Shown: in pieces, positions 9,240-11,470 of the stretch
Layout of the letters: the number at the start of each line of letters is the position of its first letter
Numbering within the stretch: the first letter of the stretch is position 1
From: Methylococcaceae bacterium NSM2-1
GTDB lineage: Bacteria; Pseudomonadota; Gammaproteobacteria; Methylococcales; Methylomonadaceae
Direction: 5' to 3'
Assembly: GCA_002256705.1 (NCBI GenBank)
Contig: NQJI01000019.1
Location: 1 to 11,470 of the forward strand
Length of the DNA stretch: 11,470 nucleotides
The notes under the pieces: generated by a model
What the model was told of the DNA's origin: nothing
Database searches by the model: none
What the model saw: the letters and a program-made list of their open reading frames with translations, nothing else
Translations under genes and position numbers: made by a program

Positions 9240-9306
9240 ATTTGACTGACCGATGGTCATCACCGGATTCAGTGATGACATGGGTTCTTGAAAAATCAAA
9301 CCGATG

Positions 9307-9316
9307 CGTCTCGTCT
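9307..9316. repeat. 5-bp tandem duplication causing the first frameshift
   Basis: CGTCT occurs twice in tandem (AGACG twice on the coding strand). Removing one copy restores a continuous family-like reading across the site, IRGRR-IGLIFQEP, so the duplication itself explains the frame change between pseudogene blocks 1 and 2. Confidence 0.75.
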
Positions 9317-9582
9317 GCCGCGAATTTTACACAGCTCAAATTCAGAACGTTTTATCAGGTTATCATCTTGCAAACTGATGGCGCTGGCTTTGAGCCGGGC
9401 ATTGTTGGGCAATAATCTCAGAACTGACAATGCTGTGATGGATTTGCCGGATCCTGATTCGCCGATTAACACAAAAGTTTCGCCTGGATAGATAGCAAAA
9501 CTGATGTCATCAACAACCCTCTGCTGATGATTGAAGGTGACGCTGAGATTTTCGACAGACAGTAGAGGGTTATTCATAGTCA

Positions 9583-9587
9583 CTCCG
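9583..9587 (-). promoter_or_regulatory. Relic ribosome-binding site of the pseudogene
   Basis: CGGAG lies 5 nt before the ATG at 9575-9577. This decides the ancestral start: the GTG two codons further upstream (9581-9583) overlaps the Shine-Dalgarno and is unlikely to have been used. Confidence 0.55.
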
Positions 9588-9592
9588 AAGTT

Positions 9593-9640
9593 GCCACAGA
9601 TTTACAGATTATAAATAAATTAAATCTGTGAATCTGTGGC
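9593..9640. repeat. 18-bp inverted repeat, REP-like extragenic palindrome
   Basis: Arms GCCACAGATTTACAGATT (9593-9610) and AATCTGTGAATCTGTGGC (9623-9640) match at 17 of 18 positions around a 12-nt AT-only loop. Each arm is itself nearly a direct repeat (AATCTGTG twice in the right arm). It sits between the fhs stop and the pseudogene. In fhs transcripts it would fold into a strong hairpin, which could protect or end the message, but no U-run follows on that strand. A T-run (9645-9651) follows only on the plus strand, where no gene ends. I read it as a dispersed extragenic palindrome acting at most as a transcript-end hairpin for fhs. Confidence 0.7.
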
Positions 9641-9674
9641 GGTTTATTTTTTGTGAGTTACCTGAGTTACGGAT

Positions 9675-11348
9675 CTAAAACAACCCCGTTATTCTACCAT
9701 CATCATCAATATCAATCCTTTCTGCCGCAGGCACTTTGGGTAAGCCCGGCATGGTCATTATATCGCCTGCAATAGCAACAATAAAACCTGCGCCGTTAGC
9801 TAGCCTGACCTCTCGAATTTCCAGCGTGTGTCCGGAGGGTGCGCCTTTAACTGTGGGATTTGTTGAAAACGACATTTGAGTTTTTGCCATGCAGATCGGG
9901 AATTTTCCGTAATCGCTATCCCAGGCGGCGAGTTGGGCTTTTACTTTGGCGTTGGCGGTGATTCCGGCCGCACCGTATAACTTGGTAGCAATCGCTTCGA
10001 TTTTTTCCCACAAGCTGAGGTTTTCATCATAGACGTAGGTAAATTCAGGTTCGCGGTGGTCAACAATGTTAATGACGGCCTGCGCTAAGGCTTCTGCGCC
10101 TGCGCTACCTGTTGCCCAATGCTTGGAAAGCACACTGGTCGCGCCTAATGCGCTACATTTTTGTTGTAGTAAAGTGATTTCTGCTTCGGTATCAAATGTG
10201 AAATGGTTAATGCACACCACACAAGGCAAGCCGTAATGTTGGGTAATGTTGTGGTAGTGACGTTCAAGATTGGCAAAACCTTGTTCAAGCGCTGCCAGAT
10301 TTTCGCTGTTTAGGGCATCTTTGGCTACACCGCCATGGAATTTAAGCGCTCTGATGGTTGCAACCAAAACCACTGCCGAGGGTTTTAAGCCTGACATGCG
10401 ACATTTTATATCAATAAATTTTTCAGCCCCCAAGTCAGCCCCGAAACCCGCTTCGGTCACTACATAATCAGCCAGTTTTAACGCTGTTTTGGTGGCAGTT
10501 ACCGTGTTGCAGCCATGGGCAATATTGGCAAAGGGACCACCGTGTATAATAGCGATGTTGTTTTCCAGGGTTTGTACCAGATTAGGTTTGATGGCATCTT
10601 TTAATAAGGCTGCCATGGCGCCCTGGGCATTCAAATCACGCGCATACACGGGTGTGACTTTGTCGGATTTATAGCCGATGACTATGCGTCCCAGACGTTC
10701 TTTAAGATCAGCGCGACTGGTGGCCAGGCAAAGAATCGCCATGACCTCGGAGGCTACCACGATGTCATAACCGTCTTCACGCAAATAGCCATTCGCAGCG
10801 CCACCCATGCCGACCACGATATTACGCAGGGCGCGGTCGTTCATATCAACAACCCGTTTCCATTGGATTCGTCTTGGATCTATATCCAGTGCATTACCGT
10901 GATTGATGTGGTTGTCAATCAATGCTGATAACAGATTATGCGCCACGCCGATAGCATGAAAGTCGCCGGTAAAATGCAGGTTGATGTCTTCCATGGGCAC
11001 AACTTGGGAGTGACCGCCGCCCGCAGCGCCGCCTTTTACACCAAAGCAGGGGCCTAATGAAGGTTCACGCAGGCACATCATGGTTTTTTTGCCAATGCGG
11101 TTCATGGCATCGCCCAAGCCTACTGTCGTCGTGGTCTTGCCTTCACCCGCCGGGGTAGGGCTGATAGCGGTAACCAGAATCAGTTTGCCGTCTGTTTTAT
11201 CGGTCAGGCTGTTGATATATTCCAATGATATTTTGGCTTTGTAATGACCGAAGGGATCCAGGTGTTCGGCATCGATGCCGTAGTGTTCCTTTGCCAAACC
11301 GATGATCGGTCGCATCGTGGCTCGTTGGGCGATTTCTATATCAGACAT
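9675..11348 (-). CDS. fhs: Formate-tetrahydrofolate ligase
   Basis: Formyltetrahydrofolate synthetase: formate, ATP and tetrahydrofolate give 10-formyl-THF, the donor for purine carbons and for initiator Met-tRNA formylation. The 557 residues match the usual 555-560. The ATP loop is [14 protein letters not shown] (64-77), followed by [36 protein letters not shown], the strongly conserved family core spanning about 94-129; the C-terminal [11 protein letters not shown] near 530-540 is also characteristic. It is a separate unit with its own promoter and a hairpin after its stop. In methylotrophs this enzyme can connect formate with the serine cycle and biosynthesis; that role here is inference because no other methylotrophy gene is in view. 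Confidence 0.98.
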   Translation of the reverse strand: MSDIEIAQRATMRPIIGLAKEHYGIDAEHLDPFGHYKAKISLEYINSLTDKTDGKLILVTAISPTPAGEGKTTTTVGLGDAMNRIGKKTMMCLREPSLGPCFGVKGGAAGGGHSQVVPMEDINLHFTGDFHAIGVAHNLLSALIDNHINHGNALDIDPRRIQWKRVVDMNDRALRNIVVGMGGAANGYLREDGYDIVVASEVMAILCLATSRADLKERLGRIVIGYKSDKVTPVYARDLNAQGAMAALLKDAIKPNLVQTLENNIAIIHGGPFANIAHGCNTVTATKTALKLADYVVTEAGFGADLGAEKFIDIKCRMSGLKPSAVVLVATIRALKFHGGVAKDALNSENLAALEQGFANLERHYHNITQHYGLPCVVCINHFTFDTEAEITLLQQKCSALGATSVLSKHWATGSAGAEALAQAVINIVDHREPEFTYVYDENLSLWEKIEAIATKLYGAAGITANAKVKAQLAAWDSDYGKFPICMAKTQMSFSTNPTVKGAPSGHTLEIREVRLANGAGFIVAIAGDIMTMPGLPKVPAAERIDIDDDGRITGLF

Positions 11349-11374
11349 TATTGTTTTCCAAAAGAAGGGGGATG

Positions 11375-11402
11375 ATTATAGTTTTGATTAAATCAATGTG
11401 AA
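11375..11402 (-). promoter_or_regulatory. Sigma70-type promoter of fhs with palindromic spacer
   Basis: On the minus strand TTCACA (11397-11402, 5/6 to consensus) and a perfect TATAAT (11375-11380) are 16 bp apart, giving a start near 11368 and a leader of about 20 nt before the fhs ATG. Positions 11384-11396 inside the spacer form a perfect 13-bp palindrome, TTGATT-T-AATCAA on the coding strand, well placed for a repressor. It resembles an FNR/Anr site (TTGAT-N4-ATCAA) but has one base too few in the middle. Confidence 0.6.
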
Positions 11403-11470
11403 ATCCGAAAATGAAAATGAGACAAAAACAATATCGGCTACTGATAACTCGCCCATGCCTCATCCTCTTC
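11403..11470. other. Window edge, no gene recognised
   Basis: The last 68 bases upstream of the fhs promoter contain no reading frame or repeat that I can support. They may belong to the intergenic region or to the end of a gene outside the window. Confidence 0.4.

Larger units (their letters stand above)
8911..9577 (-). pseudogene. Decayed ATP-binding protein of a peptide/nickel-type ABC transporter
   Basis: Remains of an OppD/DppD/YejF-type ATPase, in three blocks and three frames. Block 1 (9577 to about 9317) opens PLLSVENLSVTF and carries Walker A GESGSGKS with the Ile-Thr-Ala-Leu context typical of this family. Block 2 (about 9306-9246) gives LIFQEPMSSLNPVMTIGQ, including the Q-loop glutamine. 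Block 3 (9201-8911) gives YPHQLSGG, a TAA stop at 9100-9102, then QVMIA, KPDLLIADE (Walker B) and directly VMYQGKIIEHG with the usual C-terminal HTYTKKLLDAVP. The D-loop and switch histidine are missing. The block 3 VMIA/LLIADE wording resembles the first ABC half of a YejF-type fused protein. Its last residues PVLNIEK before the stop at 8911-8913 could be the beginning of the lost second half, which is inference. No permease or binding-protein gene is nearby. Confidence 0.88.

Noticed and set aside
9218..9491. Plus-strand reading frames of 65-67 codons over the ABC remnant
   Set aside because: The minus strand carries clear Walker A and Q-loop sequence there; the plus frames are shadows.
9623..9651. 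Plus-strand rho-independent terminator (hairpin then T-run)
   Set aside because: No plus-strand gene ends here, so the T-run is probably incidental to a REP-like palindrome.
11384..11396. FNR/Anr binding box in the fhs promoter
   Set aside because: The half-sites TTGAT and ATCAA are present but separated by 3 bases, not the 4 the family needs, so I do not call it an FNR site.
1..11470. CRISPR array, tRNA/rRNA, integrase/transposase or defence genes
   Set aside because: I read both strands and saw no spaced direct repeats, RNA gene or such protein; the window is mainly housekeeping genes.

Overview
This window is a stretch of gammaproteobacterial chromosome with moderate, slightly AT-leaning base composition. 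Every recognisable gene lies on the minus strand, so transcription runs from high to low coordinates. Read that way the order is fhs, a decayed peptide-ABC-transporter ATPase gene, trpF, trpB, trpA, accD, folC, a DedD-type SPOR-domain gene, cvpA, purF and metZ (cut by the left edge). The block trpF-(trpBA)-accD-folC-SPOR-cvpA-purF-metZ matches, from memory, the order trpF-accD-folC-SPOR-cvpA-purF-metZ of Pseudomonas, with trpBA added between trpF and accD. The long fhs gene and overall protein style would fit a gammaproteobacterial methanotroph (Methylococcales, e.g. Methylobacter-like). That assignment is an inference and not proven by the sequence.

Layout from right to left. Positions 11349-11470 hold a good sigma70-type promoter for fhs (TTCACA, 16-bp spacer, TATAAT) with a 13-bp perfect palindrome filling most of the spacer. 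Formate-tetrahydrofolate ligase (fhs) occupies 9675-11348. The short gap after it holds an 18-bp inverted repeat that looks like a dispersed extragenic palindrome. Positions 8911-9577 are a pseudogene of an OppD/DppD/YejF-type ATPase. Its remains lie in all three minus-strand frames, and several individual lesions can be read: a 5-bp tandem duplication, a scrambled 44-nt junction, a nonsense codon straight after the LSGG signature and an in-frame deletion after Walker B. From 8836 down to 1 comes a tightly packed run of biosynthetic genes with 4-bp overlaps at trpF/trpB and trpB/trpA and gaps of about 9-90 bp elsewhere. It probably forms one long operon or a few overlapping ones.

Together the genes cover the end of tryptophan synthesis (TrpF, TrpB, TrpA), the carboxyltransferase beta subunit of acetyl-CoA carboxylase (AccD), folate polyglutamylation (FolC), an envelope/division SPOR protein, an inner-membrane CvpA protein, the first committed step of purine synthesis (PurF) and a methionine-pathway sulfhydrylase (MetZ). 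FolC, PurF and Fhs are linked through folate one-carbon metabolism, but fhs has its own promoter and is separated from the operon by the pseudogene.

I found no undescribed defence, mobile or RNA system here. The points most worth a second look are the dissectable pseudogene, the extragenic palindrome, the palindrome inside the fhs promoter, and the charge-segregated linker of the SPOR protein.
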